Assembly: GCA_033238645.1 (NCBI GenBank)
Contig: BQXR01000007.1
Location: 1 to 64,000 of the forward strand
From: Thiomicrorhabdus sp033238645
GTDB lineage: Bacteria; Pseudomonadota; Gammaproteobacteria; Thiomicrospirales; Thiomicrospiraceae
DNA: 64,000 bases
Direction of reading: 5' to 3'
Shown here: in pieces, positions 35,234 to 45,288 of the stretch
How the letters are laid out: each line of letters starts with the position of its first letter
Position numbering within the stretch: the stretch's first letter is position 1
Made by a program: the position numbers and the translations under genes
Notes under the pieces: model-generated
The model's database searches: none
What the model was told of the DNA's origin: nothing
The model's input: the letters and a program-made list of their open reading frames with translations, nothing else

Positions 35234-35830
35234 ATGCAACTGCTTATTAAAGCTCAGAAACTACTGGATCAAACTCATCACCTCTCATTTTTAGGTGCCT
35301 TTGCCTTAAGACTCTATTTAGCCCCCATTTTTTGGATTGCAGGTACCAATAAACTCAGTGCCTTTGAAGACACCGCTGCTTGGTTTGGTAATTCAGAATG
35401 GGGATTAGGCCTGCCTTTTCCTGAAGTGCTAGCCACACTTGCAATCTCAGCAGAGATTGGCGGTGCTATTCTGCTGGTATTAGGGGTAGCAACAAGATTG
35501 GCAACCATTCCTTTAATGGTGACTATGCTCGTTGCAGCTTTCAGTGTTCACTGGAATAATGGATGGCAAGCAGTGCATGACTTAATGTCACCATGGGTGG
35601 GTGCCAACGCACCAGAAGCACTAGAAAGACTCTCTAAAGCAAAAGAGATTCTACAGACACATGGCAACTTTGATTGGCTAACGGAACATGGTAGTTTGAT
35701 TGTGAGCAATAATGGAATTGAGTGGGCAGCGACTTACTTTATTATGTTGCTGGCTCTATTTTTTATAGGCGGGGGTAAGTTTGTGAGTATCGACTATTGG
35801 ATCCGCAGACGCTTTATGCCAAACGCTTAA
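35234..35830 (+). CDS. DoxX family membrane protein
   Basis: A 198-residue DoxX-type protein with four membrane helices. The typical N-terminal RLYLAPIFWIAGTNKL and the paired ISAEIGGAILLVLGVATRLA and VTMLVAAFSVHW stretches are visible. A longer loop between helices 3 and 4 (about 115-160) is predicted on one side of the membrane. DoxX relatives are linked to thiosulfate:quinone oxidation or redox balance, but the function of most is unknown. AAAGGGA gives a good ribosome site, and it is a single-gene unit. Confidence 0.85.
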   Translation: MQLLIKAQKLLDQTHHLSFLGAFALRLYLAPIFWIAGTNKLSAFEDTAAWFGNSEWGLGLPFPEVLATLAISAEIGGAILLVLGVATRLATIPLMVTMLVAAFSVHWNNGWQAVHDLMSPWVGANAPEALERLSKAKEILQTHGNFDWLTEHGSLIVSNNGIEWAATYFIMLLALFFIGGGKFVSIDYWIRRRFMPNA

Positions 35831-35873
35831 TGGGTTAATAAACAAAGAAAAGTAACCCTAATCAATCAAATAA

Positions 35874-35917
35874 AAAAAATGCACCTTTATGGCACATAAA
35901 AGGGCATTTTTTGTTTA
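35874..35917. terminator. Imperfect bidirectional terminator after doxX
   Basis: An A-rich stretch, then AAAATGC ... GCATTTTTT around CCTTTATG / CATAAAAGG. T runs exist on both strands, between convergent doxX and the fadL-type gene. Confidence 0.65.
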
Positions 35918-35959
35918 AACAGCTATGATGACAATTACGGAATCTACTAATTTAATCTC

Positions 35960-37237
35960 TTAATATTTCCAAACTAATTGTGCACTGAAGATATTAATAT
36001 CAGCATCGTAAGAACCAATTAAATACTGCACATCATTTGTAGTGTAATTCACGGCACCCTCTTCGGCATATAGATGACTATAAGCTAAGTCTAAATTAAT
36101 ATTAGGCGTTAGCTTGTAACCCAATCCAGCAGAGAGCCATTTACGATCACCATCTGGTGTACGAGGGCTTCTATTCTTAGGATCAGATACAGGCGTCTGA
36201 TCAAATGCAACACCCGCTCTCAACTTTAACGACTTATTCAACTGATAAATCCCACCAAGTGATACACGCCAGCTGTCTTTAAAGTCTTGTCTCGTATTAC
36301 CATCAGCCTGTAGAGAGTGAAAATCAATGACCAGCTCTTTGTAATCACTCCACTGGGTCCAAGTTGCATCTGCAAGAAGTTGAAATTTAGGATTCATTGC
36401 ATGATTCAAACTCAATGAGGCTGATCCAGGAACCGTTACTGTAGACTCAAGTGTTGCATCAACCACATTCGTTAATGCACCAGCATTGGTCACATTAGTA
36501 TAATCTGCATAACCACTTGCAAAATGCGTGATCGATGAACGGTACGAAAGACCAAGATTTGTTGACTCTGCTGGCTTATAAAGCAAACCAAAATTGTACC
36601 CAAAAGCCCAACTAGACGCAGTTAACTTCGCATTACCATCACCTGATACAAAGTCACCTGCTAAACGGTTATCTACTTTATTCTGCATCTCTAAATCAAC
36701 ATGCTGTGCATTTAAGCCAAAACCAAATTTCAGTTTTTCACCCACTGACTTTGATACCGCGGAGTTAATGTTAAGTGCTTTTAAATTTGTCTGCGTTGCA
36801 TGATAGCGCCCAACCCAAGTTGGATCATAAGAGATATGCTGACCAAATGGCACATTGATTCCCAAGCCAATGTCATGACCTGAAACCTCACCTTTCCAAT
36901 ATAGATTTGGTACAAATCCAACGGTAGAGCCATTATCATCAGACCCTGTAATAGGTCCATTTAAGCCACCTGCATTTGCAATTTCAGAGCCATCATTGGT
37001 AAAGGCCGCATGTGGTGAGATAAAATGGCCACCAACCACCGTCTGAGAGACATTAAGCTCACTCAAACCCGCAGGATTAAACCACATAATACTAGCATCT
37101 TCAGCATTAGCCGCTGCCCCTGCATAAGATAACCCTTGCCCACTAGCACTCTGCTCAATCAGCGCAAATCCTGATGCAAAAATAGCTGGTGAGGCCAGCA
37201 CTAAACAGGCCGCAGAAAGTATTTTGTTAGACGACAT
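35960..37237 (-). CDS. FadL-type outer-membrane porin (OMPP1/TodX family)
   Basis: A 425-residue outer-membrane beta-barrel. A signal peptide (1-22) is followed by the FadL N-terminal hatch sequence SGFALIEQSASGQGLSYAG and the NPAGLS motif (IMWFNPAGLS). Alternating beta strands run to the C-terminal SAQLVWKY with a terminal aromatic. FadL-type channels take up long-chain fatty acids or aromatic hydrocarbons. The frame opens at 37288, but AGGAG lies 7 bases before the ATG at 37237, where the signal peptide begins, so that start is used. There is no adjacent degradation pathway to name the substrate. Confidence 0.9.
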   Translation of the reverse strand: MSSNKILSAACLVLASPAIFASGFALIEQSASGQGLSYAGAAANAEDASIMWFNPAGLSELNVSQTVVGGHFISPHAAFTNDGSEIANAGGLNGPITGSDDNGSTVGFVPNLYWKGEVSGHDIGLGINVPFGQHISYDPTWVGRYHATQTNLKALNINSAVSKSVGEKLKFGFGLNAQHVDLEMQNKVDNRLAGDFVSGDGNAKLTASSWAFGYNFGLLYKPAESTNLGLSYRSSITHFASGYADYTNVTNAGALTNVVDATLESTVTVPGSASLSLNHAMNPKFQLLADATWTQWSDYKELVIDFHSLQADGNTRQDFKDSWRVSLGGIYQLNKSLKLRAGVAFDQTPVSDPKNRSPRTPDGDRKWLSAGLGYKLTPNINLDLAYSHLYAEEGAVNYTTNDVQYLIGSYDADINIFSAQLVWKY

Positions 37238-37435
37238 AATGACTCCTGATAGAAATGCAAATAGTAAATTTTGCAATGATTCTACCATGCAGGTAGTTGA
37301 ATACTAAAAATAACGATCGTTAATTGTAATAGTGCGAGGAGGACAGTGATTAAAACCAATTAATAGAGACTGATATATAATTTGAGCAGACACACTTATA
37401 GATAACTAATATCTGCTAATGGGACATGAAGCTTC

Positions 37436-38806
37436 CTACAATATATCTAATGCTTGCTGAAGTGTTTTAACACCAATTACTTCCATACCTGGAATACCAC
37501 TTTTAGGTACATTTCCAAGAGGAACAATTGCTTTTTTAAAGCCGTGTTTTACCGCCTCAAACAGGCGCTCTTGTCCGCTCGGAACGGGTCTAATTTCACC
37601 CGCCAAACCCACTTCACCAAAAATAATAAGTTCCTGCGACAGTGGTTGATTGCGCATACTGGATAATATCGCTAAGAGTACGGCTAAATCTGTAGCTGTC
37701 TCAGTGACCTTAACGCCACCAACAACATTGACATAAACATCCTGATCACCTGCTTGAATCCCTCCGTGGCGATTCATAACGGCTAATAACATGGCAATTC
37801 TGTTCTGATCTAAACCCACCATAATACGCTTAGGTGCGCCATATGGAGAGTCATCAACCAAGGCTTGAATTTCAACCAAAAGAGGACGAGAGCCCTCCCA
37901 AATAACCATAACAACAGAACCTGAAGATGCTTCATCGCCTCTAGACAAAAAGATCGCAGATGGATTTTTGATCTGCTTCATTCCTTTGTCCGTCATAGCA
38001 AAAACACCGAGTTCGTTAACTGCCCCAAAGCGATTTTTGATCGCCCTTAAGGTTCTAAAACGACTATCAGACTGGCCTTCTAAAAAGATGACTGTATCAA
38101 CGATATGCTCTAAAACCCGAGGCCCAGCCACCTCTCCTGATTTAGTCACATGTCCGACTAAGAAAATAGCGACATTATTCTGCTTAGCATACTGAGTTAA
38201 AAATGCGGCTGACTCTCTAACCTGAGAAACGCCACCCGCCGCGCCACTCACTTCTGAAAGTCGCATAGTTTGAATAGAGTCAACCACCATCACTTTAGGA
38301 AACTCTTTCTCAGAAGAGGCGACAATTAGCTCGACGTCAGTTTCCGTCAACAGCCTTAAGTTTTGGTCTGGCAATTGCATGCGTTTAGCACGTAAAGCAA
38401 CCTGCTGAAGAGATTCTTCTCCTGTCACATAAAGTACATTATGCTCTGTACTCAGATCACACATAACTTGTAAAAGAATGGAGGACTTACCAACGCCTGG
38501 ATCTCCACCAATTAGCACAACCGAACCGGGTACAATTCCACCGCCTAAAACACGATCAAGCTCACTCATTCTTGAAGTAATTCTAGGAACCTCTACCAAG
38601 TTAACTTCGGAGATAGATTTAACTTGCGCAGTAACTGCACCAGAGTAACCCTTGCCCCCCCCTGCTGAATTTATTTTTTTGGCAGAAGAGAGCTTAAACT
38701 CAGTCAGGGTATTCCAGGCTTTACAAATAGCACATTGGCCTTGCCACTGTGAATGTTCAGCACCACAGTCACTACATACGTAGGCAGATTTAATTTTAGC
38801 CATCAT
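37436..38806 (-). CDS. radA: DNA repair ATPase RadA
   Basis: A 456-residue RadA/Sms protein with the N-terminal four-cysteine zinc finger (C11, C14, C25, C28), the Walker A motif GGDPGVGKSS, the RadA-specific KNRFGAVNELG motif and a C-terminal Lon-protease-like domain without catalytic residues. It is a helicase that extends recombination intermediates. The linker after the zinc finger contains SAGGGKG, encoded by a C8-TGC motif (38655-38662). The start codon overlaps the stop of the upstream gene by one base (TAATG), so translation is coupled. A start one codon later is equally likely. Confidence 0.95.
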   Translation of the reverse strand: MMAKIKSAYVCSDCGAEHSQWQGQCAICKAWNTLTEFKLSSAKKINSAGGGKGYSGAVTAQVKSISEVNLVEVPRITSRMSELDRVLGGGIVPGSVVLIGGDPGVGKSSILLQVMCDLSTEHNVLYVTGEESLQQVALRAKRMQLPDQNLRLLTETDVELIVASSEKEFPKVMVVDSIQTMRLSEVSGAAGGVSQVRESAAFLTQYAKQNNVAIFLVGHVTKSGEVAGPRVLEHIVDTVIFLEGQSDSRFRTLRAIKNRFGAVNELGVFAMTDKGMKQIKNPSAIFLSRGDEASSGSVVMVIWEGSRPLLVEIQALVDDSPYGAPKRIMVGLDQNRIAMLLAVMNRHGGIQAGDQDVYVNVVGGVKVTETATDLAVLLAILSSMRNQPLSQELIIFGEVGLAGEIRPVPSGQERLFEAVKHGFKKAIVPLGNVPKSGIPGMEVIGVKTLQQALDIL

Positions 38807-40359
38807 TAATTACTTTCGGCGTGCTCAGTATGTTTAGTTTCGATAGAAATCCCACCAAATTCAATGGGATTTTCCTCTGGAAAAATTTCTGAATAGGGTT
38901 TTGATTTACCAGAACCTTGAACCATTCGAACATGTTGACGAGTAAAACCACGTGGTTCTTCAACACCACAAGAGTGTGCAATCAATTGAACTTCTTTAAT
39001 TACGCTATTATGGTAGCTAACGACTCGCTTAGCTTTTTTCTCTGGTGCAAGACCACTATGCAGGCGTTCATTATGGGTTGTGATACCAGTAGGGCAAGTA
39101 TCTTTATGGCAGTGCATTGCTTGGATACAACCTAAAGAAAACATGAATCCACGCGCGGAGGTAATAAAGTCTGTACCAACTGCTAAGGCCCATGCCACCA
39201 TTGTTGGATTGGTTAATTTCCCTGATGCGATAATTCGAACACGATCACGAAGACCATACTTGGTTAAGATATCTACTGTATATGGGAGAGACTCTTGCAA
39301 TGATAGACCCACATCATCCATTAGACCGACCGGTGCAGAACCTGTCCCCCCTTCTGCACCATCAATCGTAATAAAATCTGGTGCCGTCTCAATGCCTTTT
39401 TGGCGAATCAACAAACAGAGAGTATCTAACCACTCAGGAGAACCCATAACAAATTTAAATCCTACAGGCTTGCCAGTGACTTCTTTAACTCTAGCAATCA
39501 TATCCAAGAGTTCTTCATTATTACTAATATCAGCATGTCTATTTGGACTGATTGAATTCTCTCCAACGGGAATACCACGGATATCAGATATCTCTTGAGT
39601 CACTTTAGTTCCAGGTAAAATTCCCCCTTTACCAGGCTTCGCACCCTGACTTAATTTAATCTCGAACATTTTGACTTGATCATGAGCTGCAGCTTCACGA
39701 AGTTTTTCATTACTTAAATTACCATTCTTATCTCGATAACCATACTTAGCCGTTCCAATTTGAGCGACAAGATCCGCACCACCTTCAAGGTGATAAGGAG
39801 AGATTCCTCCTTCACCTGTATTCATCCAACAACATGCCTTTTGAGCACCTGTACTTAATGCAAGTACAGCAGGTTTAGAGAGCGCACCATAGCTCATACC
39901 AGAAATATTAAAAAAAGACTGTGCACGGAACGGATGTTTTGCATCAGGACCTATAATTAACGGAGGAGAAGAGACCGAGTTCTTTTCAAGAACCGGAAAT
40001 GGGCAGTTTGTAAAAAGTAGCTTTCCTGGATGGTTAATATTTCGAGTAGAGCCAAAAGCTTCTGTTGTTGATATATTCTTAGCTGCTCTATAGACCCATG
40101 TTCGTTGTGCTCGATTAAACGGGCGCTCATCTTGATCGGCTGCAAACATATACTGACGTAAAAATTTTCCTAAGTACTCAAATAGATAACGAAATCGTGC
40201 TATGACGGGATAGTTATGACGAATCGCATGCTCAGTTTGAAAGCGGTCCAAAAAATAGAGAACGATTATAATAGCGACAATTAAGCCAACTGAAACCACA
40301 AAGGCTAGAGCCATCCAGTTTAATACAATACTCACCCAGCCAAATGTTGATGCATCCAT
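38806..40359 (-). CDS. Membrane-anchored FMN glutamate-synthase-like protein
   Basis: A 517-residue protein with one N-terminal membrane helix (about 12-36) and a GltB-type FMN-binding barrel (about 85-490; MSYGALSKPAVLALSTGAQ, NTGEGGISPYH, FITIDGAEGGTGSAP, SARGFMFSLGCIQAMHCHKDTCPTGI). The Cys-rich CIQAMHCHKDTCPTG stretch is typical of the 3Fe-4S region of this family. No glutaminase or NADPH domain is present, so it is not a complete glutamate synthase, and its electron donor and product are unknown. It is translationally coupled to radA with one overlapping base, an arrangement without an obvious functional reason. Confidence 0.87.
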   Translation of the reverse strand: MDASTFGWVSIVLNWMALAFVVSVGLIVAIIIVLYFLDRFQTEHAIRHNYPVIARFRYLFEYLGKFLRQYMFAADQDERPFNRAQRTWVYRAAKNISTTEAFGSTRNINHPGKLLFTNCPFPVLEKNSVSSPPLIIGPDAKHPFRAQSFFNISGMSYGALSKPAVLALSTGAQKACCWMNTGEGGISPYHLEGGADLVAQIGTAKYGYRDKNGNLSNEKLREAAAHDQVKMFEIKLSQGAKPGKGGILPGTKVTQEISDIRGIPVGENSISPNRHADISNNEELLDMIARVKEVTGKPVGFKFVMGSPEWLDTLCLLIRQKGIETAPDFITIDGAEGGTGSAPVGLMDDVGLSLQESLPYTVDILTKYGLRDRVRIIASGKLTNPTMVAWALAVGTDFITSARGFMFSLGCIQAMHCHKDTCPTGITTHNERLHSGLAPEKKAKRVVSYHNSVIKEVQLIAHSCGVEEPRGFTRQHVRMVQGSGKSKPYSEIFPEENPIEFGGISIETKHTEHAESN

Positions 40360-40433
40360 TTAGGACTCCTCTATATAGAATTATTTGTCACCCTAGTATA
40401 GTCCGTTGGATATGATTTATTAAACGATAAAAA

Positions 40434-40463
40434 CAAAAAAACCCGCATTAAGCGGGTTTTTTT
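40434..40463 (-). terminator. Terminator of petABC
   Basis: On the minus strand AAACCCGC / GCGGGTTT with a TTAAT loop and a T7 run. It begins about 15 bases after the petC stop codon. Confidence 0.88.
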
Positions 40464-40477
40464 TCGTACCAGAAGTA

Positions 40478-41134
40478 TTAGTGCTTAATATCGCGCCAAT
40501 ACTCTCTTTTCAATAGATAAGTCAGAAGTAATAGAACCAGAAGGAACGCAATTACTTTCCAACCAAGATCGAGTCGATCCAACTTAGAAGGCTCACCAAC
40601 ATAAGCTAAGAAATTCGTGATATCACGAGCCGATTCAGCATAGTCATCAGGCGTTGCATGACGTTGAATCCCCTCTAATACGTTAGGCATCGCTGTACCC
40701 TTTAAAATCGTATTATCCCACTCACCACTGTCATCTTGATGATATGCTCGTAAGAAAGTATAAATGTAATCATCCCCTTTCAAGCGTGCCATCAAAGATA
40801 GATCAGGAGGCTCAGTTCCTAGTACTTCCATAGCAACACCAGGAAGCATGCGCGTGTGTACGTTTTCAGTTACAGTATTCAAACCGTGAGCCATATCTGA
40901 AATAACTTCTTCATCACTCCAACCTAAGTTACGTGCGATACGGTTGTAGCGCATAAACTTGATTGAGTGACAAGCCATACAGTAGTTTGAGAACAGTACA
41001 GCACCACGCTTTAAAGAGTCTTGATCACGTAGGTTATTTCCAGCAGATTCTAGATCTAAACTAACACCGGCTGCCTGAACATTAATTGATAATGGTAGTA
41101 GCAATAAACTAAATACCCATAGAAGCTTTTTCAT
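40478..41134 (-). CDS. petC: Cytochrome c1 of the bc1 complex
   Basis: A 218-residue c-type cytochrome: signal peptide (1-21), the heme motif CMACH (about 52-56), a later methionine region MLPGVAMEVLG that probably gives the axial ligand, and a C-terminal membrane anchor (about 190-208). It carries electrons from the Rieske protein to soluble cytochrome c. It follows petB directly, with stop and start adjacent. Confidence 0.95.
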   Translation of the reverse strand: MKKLLWVFSLLLLPLSINVQAAGVSLDLESAGNNLRDQDSLKRGAVLFSNYCMACHSIKFMRYNRIARNLGWSDEEVISDMAHGLNTVTENVHTRMLPGVAMEVLGTEPPDLSLMARLKGDDYIYTFLRAYHQDDSGEWDNTILKGTAMPNVLEGIQRHATPDDYAESARDITNFLAYVGEPSKLDRLDLGWKVIAFLLVLLLLTYLLKREYWRDIKH

Positions 41135-42376
41135 TTAAGTAACCCTCTCTGGTACAGGCTTGGTTTTTTCATTTGCCGAAGTAAATGGCAGTACCAAGAA
41201 AAACATAAAGTAAAGTGCTGTAAAGATCTGAGATAGTTTTGTGTAAAGCGGTGTTGCTGGCATAGTACCTAAATAACCCAAAACAACAAAACTAACCACT
41301 AAGATGGTTAATAACACCTTAAATGAAGTACCACGATAACGAATCGACTTAACCTTACAACGATCTAACCACGGCATTGCAAACAGTACCGCAATTGCAC
41401 CACCCATTGCAAGAACCCCTAAAAACTTATCTGGAATCGCTCTTAAAATCGCATAGAATGGCGTGAAATACCAAACGGGAGCAATATGATCAGGTGTTTT
41501 AAGCGGATTTGCTGGCTCAAAGTTTGGCGCTTCAATAAAGTAACCACCACCCTCTGGGGCATAAAACAGAACCAAAGCAAACAGAACTAAGAAGAACACT
41601 GTACCCATTGCATCTTTAACTGAGTAATATGGGTGGAATCTAATCCCATCTAACGGAATACCCTTATTATCTTTTAGCTTCTTAATCTCAACGCCATCAG
41701 GGTTATTTGACCCAACATGATGTAAAGCAACAAGGTGCATAAAGACAAGAATAACCAGTATTAGCGGTAGTGCAATAACATGCAGTGCAAAGAAACGGTT
41801 TAGAGTTACTTCAGAGATTACAAAATCACCACGAATCCACAATGCTAAATCAGGACCAATAACTGGAATCGCACCAAATAGAGAGATTATTACCTGAGCA
41901 CCCCAGAAAGACATCTGTCCCCAAGGAAGCAGGTAACCCATAAATGCTTCAGCCATTAGAAGTAGGAACAGAACCATTCCGATAATCCAAATCAGCTCTC
42001 TCGGTTCCTTATAGGAGCCATAGAGCAAACCACGCATCATATGTAGATAGATAACAACAAAAAATGCAGAAGCACCTGTTGAGTGTAAGTAACGAAGCAA
42101 CCAACCCCACTCAACGTCACGCATAATATATTCTACAGAAGCAAATGCACCCGCATTAGTTGGTGTATAACTCATTGTTAACCAGATACCCGTTAAAATC
42201 TGATTGACAAAAACAAGTAGGGCTAAAGAGCCAAAAAAGTACCAAAAGTTAAAGTTTTTTGGTGCGTAATATTCACCAACATGCTTATTCCACGTATCCG
42301 TAACAGGGAAACGTGCATCAAACCAGCCCAATAAAGCTGATTTATTAGCTTGTGAATCATTTAATTGATTAGACAT
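41135..42376 (-). CDS. petB: Cytochrome b of the bc1 complex
   Basis: A 413-residue, eight-helix cytochrome b with the paired heme histidines (LHSTGASAFFVVIYLHMMRG and FALHVIALPLILVILVFMH), the quinol-site PEW-like PVWYF and the GAIPVIG loop. It oxidises quinol and passes electrons across the membrane. Its start overlaps the petA stop by one base (TGATG). Confidence 0.96.
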   Translation of the reverse strand: MSNQLNDSQANKSALLGWFDARFPVTDTWNKHVGEYYAPKNFNFWYFFGSLALLVFVNQILTGIWLTMSYTPTNAGAFASVEYIMRDVEWGWLLRYLHSTGASAFFVVIYLHMMRGLLYGSYKEPRELIWIIGMVLFLLLMAEAFMGYLLPWGQMSFWGAQVIISLFGAIPVIGPDLALWIRGDFVISEVTLNRFFALHVIALPLILVILVFMHLVALHHVGSNNPDGVEIKKLKDNKGIPLDGIRFHPYYSVKDAMGTVFFLVLFALVLFYAPEGGGYFIEAPNFEPANPLKTPDHIAPVWYFTPFYAILRAIPDKFLGVLAMGGAIAVLFAMPWLDRCKVKSIRYRGTSFKVLLTILVVSFVVLGYLGTMPATPLYTKLSQIFTALYFMFFLVLPFTSANEKTKPVPERVT

Positions 42377-42993
42377 CAGACCACCCCTTCTTGCTTCGGA
42401 TCTTCCCCAATACGAACCAAATTTTCCGATAGGAAACGATACGCAGGAATTTCAAGATTGATTGGTGCAGGTACAGACTGAAAAACACGACCAGCAAGAT
42501 CGAATTTAGAACCATGACATGGACAGAAGAAACCTCCCTTCCACTCAGGCCCAACATCTGGAGAACCAACAGCTGGTCGGAATAAAGGAGCGCAACCTAG
42601 ATGGGTACAAACACCAACCACAACTAAGTACTCTTCTTTAATAGATCTTGTCGCATTTTTACAGTAATCAGGCTGTGCAGAATTTTCTGAGCCTGGATCA
42701 CGTAATCCACTATCCAACGTTGGTAAGATTTTTAGCATATCTGGCGTTCTACGAACGACCCAGACAGGCTTACCACGCCAAGCAACTGTTAATAATTGAC
42801 CAGGCTGTAGTTGACTAATATCTGCATTGACAGGAGCCCCAGCCGCTTTGGCTTTTTCACTCGGCAGCCAAGAGCTGACGAAAGGTACGGCCATGAATGT
42901 AGCTCCGACAGCCCCCACGACACCTGTTGCACCCGTTAAGATTTTACGACGCTGTAAGTTCACGTCAGTATTATTTTGATCTTCTGTTGACAT
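42376..42993 (-). CDS. petA: Rieske iron-sulfur protein of the bc1 complex
   Basis: A 205-residue Rieske protein. The N-terminus has a twin-arginine-like LQRRKILTG before one hydrophobic helix (about 18-40). Cluster ligands occur in CTHLGCAP (about 129-136) and CPCHGSKFD (about 155-163). It is the first gene of petABC. A class-typical location is next to the Nif3-like gene. Confidence 0.96.
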   Translation of the reverse strand: MSTEDQNNTDVNLQRRKILTGATGVVGAVGATFMAVPFVSSWLPSEKAKAAGAPVNADISQLQPGQLLTVAWRGKPVWVVRRTPDMLKILPTLDSGLRDPGSENSAQPDYCKNATRSIKEEYLVVVGVCTHLGCAPLFRPAVGSPDVGPEWKGGFFCPCHGSKFDLAGRVFQSVPAPINLEIPAYRFLSENLVRIGEDPKQEGVV

Positions 42994-43138
42994 ACCACCT
43001 TCCTAGTTATACGCAAGCAAAACCCCAATCTGAAAATTGAGATGGCAGCAAGTATATACTGATAAAACTTTTAAATAAACCCTATTTATATGGCCACATT
43101 TATTTTTCTTATGGTTATTAATACTTGCTAATATAAAG

Positions 43139-43879
43139 CTATACTGGATTCGGAATATCAACAAAATGGCATTGTAATTTAAACTTAGCAGATAAGTGTT
43201 CTCCCAGCGCTTTTATTCCCCACTTTTCTGTTGCATGGTGCCCTGCTGATAAATAGTGAATTCCGCACTCTTTTGCTAGGTGCATTGTCTGCTCTGAAAC
43301 CTCTCCACTGATATAAACATCTGCACCAAATTTAACTGCTTTATCTATATAATTTTGTGCCCCACCACTACACCAAGAAACTGTTTTGACAAACTCAGGC
43401 CCACCCTTTAAATGCAGAGGTTTGCGGCCTAAGGTTGTTGTTACTCTTGTTATAAACTCATCTATTTTAATAGGTTCAGACAAGTGACCTAGGCGTACTA
43501 ACCCACTGTCTGGTGTAATGTCCTTAAGCTGCCATAAACGAGCCAACTCAGCATTGTTTCCTAACTCAGAATGTCCATCTAAAGGTAGGTGATATCCAAG
43601 CAAATTTATATCATTTACTAATAGGTTTTTAATACGCTTTTGTTTGAACCCTACAATCTCTTGAGGCTCACTTTTCCAAAAGAATCCATGGTGTACAATG
43701 ATGGCATGGGCATTTAATTTAATAGCCTCATTAATTAATTCATTGCAAGCCGTCACTCCAGTCACAATTATCTTAATTTCATCACACCCTTCGACCTGTA
43801 ATCCATTAGGTGCATAATCATTATATTCATCAATCTTCAACAACTCATTCAAGTAATTTACCAACTCATTCCTCTGCAT
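43139..43879 (-). CDS. Nif3-like dinuclear metal protein
   Basis: A 246-residue protein of the Nif3/YbgI family, ring-forming proteins with two metals per subunit. Ligand-bearing motifs include AIIVHHGFFWK (about 59-69), GYHLPLDGHSELG and, near the end, LSAGHHATEKWGI. Relatives are sometimes annotated as GTP cyclohydrolase I type 2, but the true function is uncertain. It lies between hisD and petABC, a conserved position in many gammaproteobacteria. A C6-TGTG motif follows its start region at 43887. Confidence 0.88.
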   Translation of the reverse strand: MQRNELVNYLNELLKIDEYNDYAPNGLQVEGCDEIKIIVTGVTACNELINEAIKLNAHAIIVHHGFFWKSEPQEIVGFKQKRIKNLLVNDINLLGYHLPLDGHSELGNNAELARLWQLKDITPDSGLVRLGHLSEPIKIDEFITRVTTTLGRKPLHLKGGPEFVKTVSWCSGGAQNYIDKAVKFGADVYISGEVSEQTMHLAKECGIHYLSAGHHATEKWGIKALGEHLSAKFKLQCHFVDIPNPV

Positions 43880-43923
43880 AGCTTAACCCCCCTGTGACAC
43901 TCTTAAAGCTGAATAATGTGCAA

Positions 43924-43965
43924 AAAAAAACCACTAGGCCTATCAATTAAGCCGAGTGGTTTTTA
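43924..43965 (-). terminator. Terminator after hisD
   Basis: On the minus strand AAAACCACT / AGTGGTTTTTTTTT with a GGC / GCC extension. It lies 22 bases past the hisD stop codon and ends the long mla-his transcript. Confidence 0.8.
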
Positions 43966-43986
43966 TCTTGCTTTATAGCGAATCTC

Positions 43987-45288
43987 TTAGCCCTTGGTAC
44001 GGAACCTTGCTGAAGCAGCATGTGCCTGTAGGCCTTCACCATCTGCAAGAATACCTGCAATATGGCCAAGGGTATTCGCCCCCTCACTAGAACACATAAT
44101 CAAGCTAGAACGCTTTTGGAAGTCATATACGCCTAATGGAGATGAGAAACGTGCTGTTCTCGATGTTGGTAGGACATGGTTAGGCCCTGCACAATAATCC
44201 CCAATCGCTTCTGCAGTATAACGCCCCATAAAGATAGCACCAGCGTGACGAATCTGTGGCAATAATGCCTTAGGATCTTCAACAGATAGCTCCAAATGCT
44301 CTGGCGCGATAATATTGATCATCTCAATTGCCTGAGACTCATCATCAACGACAATAATCGCACCACGATCTTCTAATGCCTTACGGATAATTACTTCACG
44401 CGGCATCGTTGATAATAGGCGATTCATACTTTCATAAACTTTCTCAGCAAACTCAGCATCTGAAGTAACCAAAATAGACTGCGCATCTTCATCATGCTCA
44501 GCTTGAGAGAACAAATCAACAGCGATCCAATCAGGATTCGTTTGTCCATCACAATAGATTAGGATTTCAGATGGCCCAGCAATCATATCAATACCAACTG
44601 TACCAAAAACCATACGCTTAGCCGTTGCTACATAGATATTACCTGGTCCAACAATTTTATCAACTACTGGAACCGTCTCTGTTCCATAAGCCAAGGCTGC
44701 GATGGCTTGTGCACCACCTAAAGTATATACGGCATCAACATCACAAATAGCGGCTGCCGCAAGCACCATATCGACCACTTCACCATCAGGTGTAGGTACA
44801 ACCATAATTAGTTTTTCAACACCAGCTACCTTTGCAGGTATCGCATTCATAATAACTGACGAAGGATATGCCGCCTTACCGCCTGGTACGTATAAACCAA
44901 CCGAGTCTAAAGGCGTTACTTGCTGACCCAGCATAGTTCCATCAGCTTCTTCATAACTCCATGAAGACTGAACTTGCTTCTCATGGTAATCACGAACACG
45001 CTGAGCTGATATTTCTAGCGCTTCTCGTTGTTCTGCCGGAATTCTTTCAAGTGCTTCAAAAAGACACTCTTTTGAAATTTCTAATTCTGCACCCGTGTTT
45101 AAGGACATACGATCAAACTTAGCAGTATACTCAAGCAGAGCAGCATCTCCATTCATACGAACATTATTGACGACGCCTTTAACAACATCATTAACAGAAT
45201 CGTTCGAAACTGTTTCCCAAGCAAGAAGTGTATCTAACTCTTCTCTAAATCCTTCTGCACTGGCAGATAAACGACGAATATTAAGCAT
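43987..45288 (-). CDS. hisD: Histidinol dehydrogenase
   Basis: A 433-residue enzyme for the last two oxidations in histidine synthesis, histidinol to histidine, with zinc and NAD. Family blocks: LYVPGGKAAYPSSVIMNAIPA, KIVGPGNIYVATAKR, DMIAGPSEILI, FSQAEHDEDAQ and GPNHVLPTSRTARF. It overlaps the hisG stop by 8 bases. No other his genes follow in the window. Confidence 0.96.
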   Translation of the reverse strand: MLNIRRLSASAEGFREELDTLLAWETVSNDSVNDVVKGVVNNVRMNGDAALLEYTAKFDRMSLNTGAELEISKECLFEALERIPAEQREALEISAQRVRDYHEKQVQSSWSYEEADGTMLGQQVTPLDSVGLYVPGGKAAYPSSVIMNAIPAKVAGVEKLIMVVPTPDGEVVDMVLAAAAICDVDAVYTLGGAQAIAALAYGTETVPVVDKIVGPGNIYVATAKRMVFGTVGIDMIAGPSEILIYCDGQTNPDWIAVDLFSQAEHDEDAQSILVTSDAEFAEKVYESMNRLLSTMPREVIIRKALEDRGAIIVVDDESQAIEMINIIAPEHLELSVEDPKALLPQIRHAGAIFMGRYTAEAIGDYCAGPNHVLPTSRTARFSSPLGVYDFQKRSSLIMCSSEGANTLGHIAGILADGEGLQAHAASARFRTKG

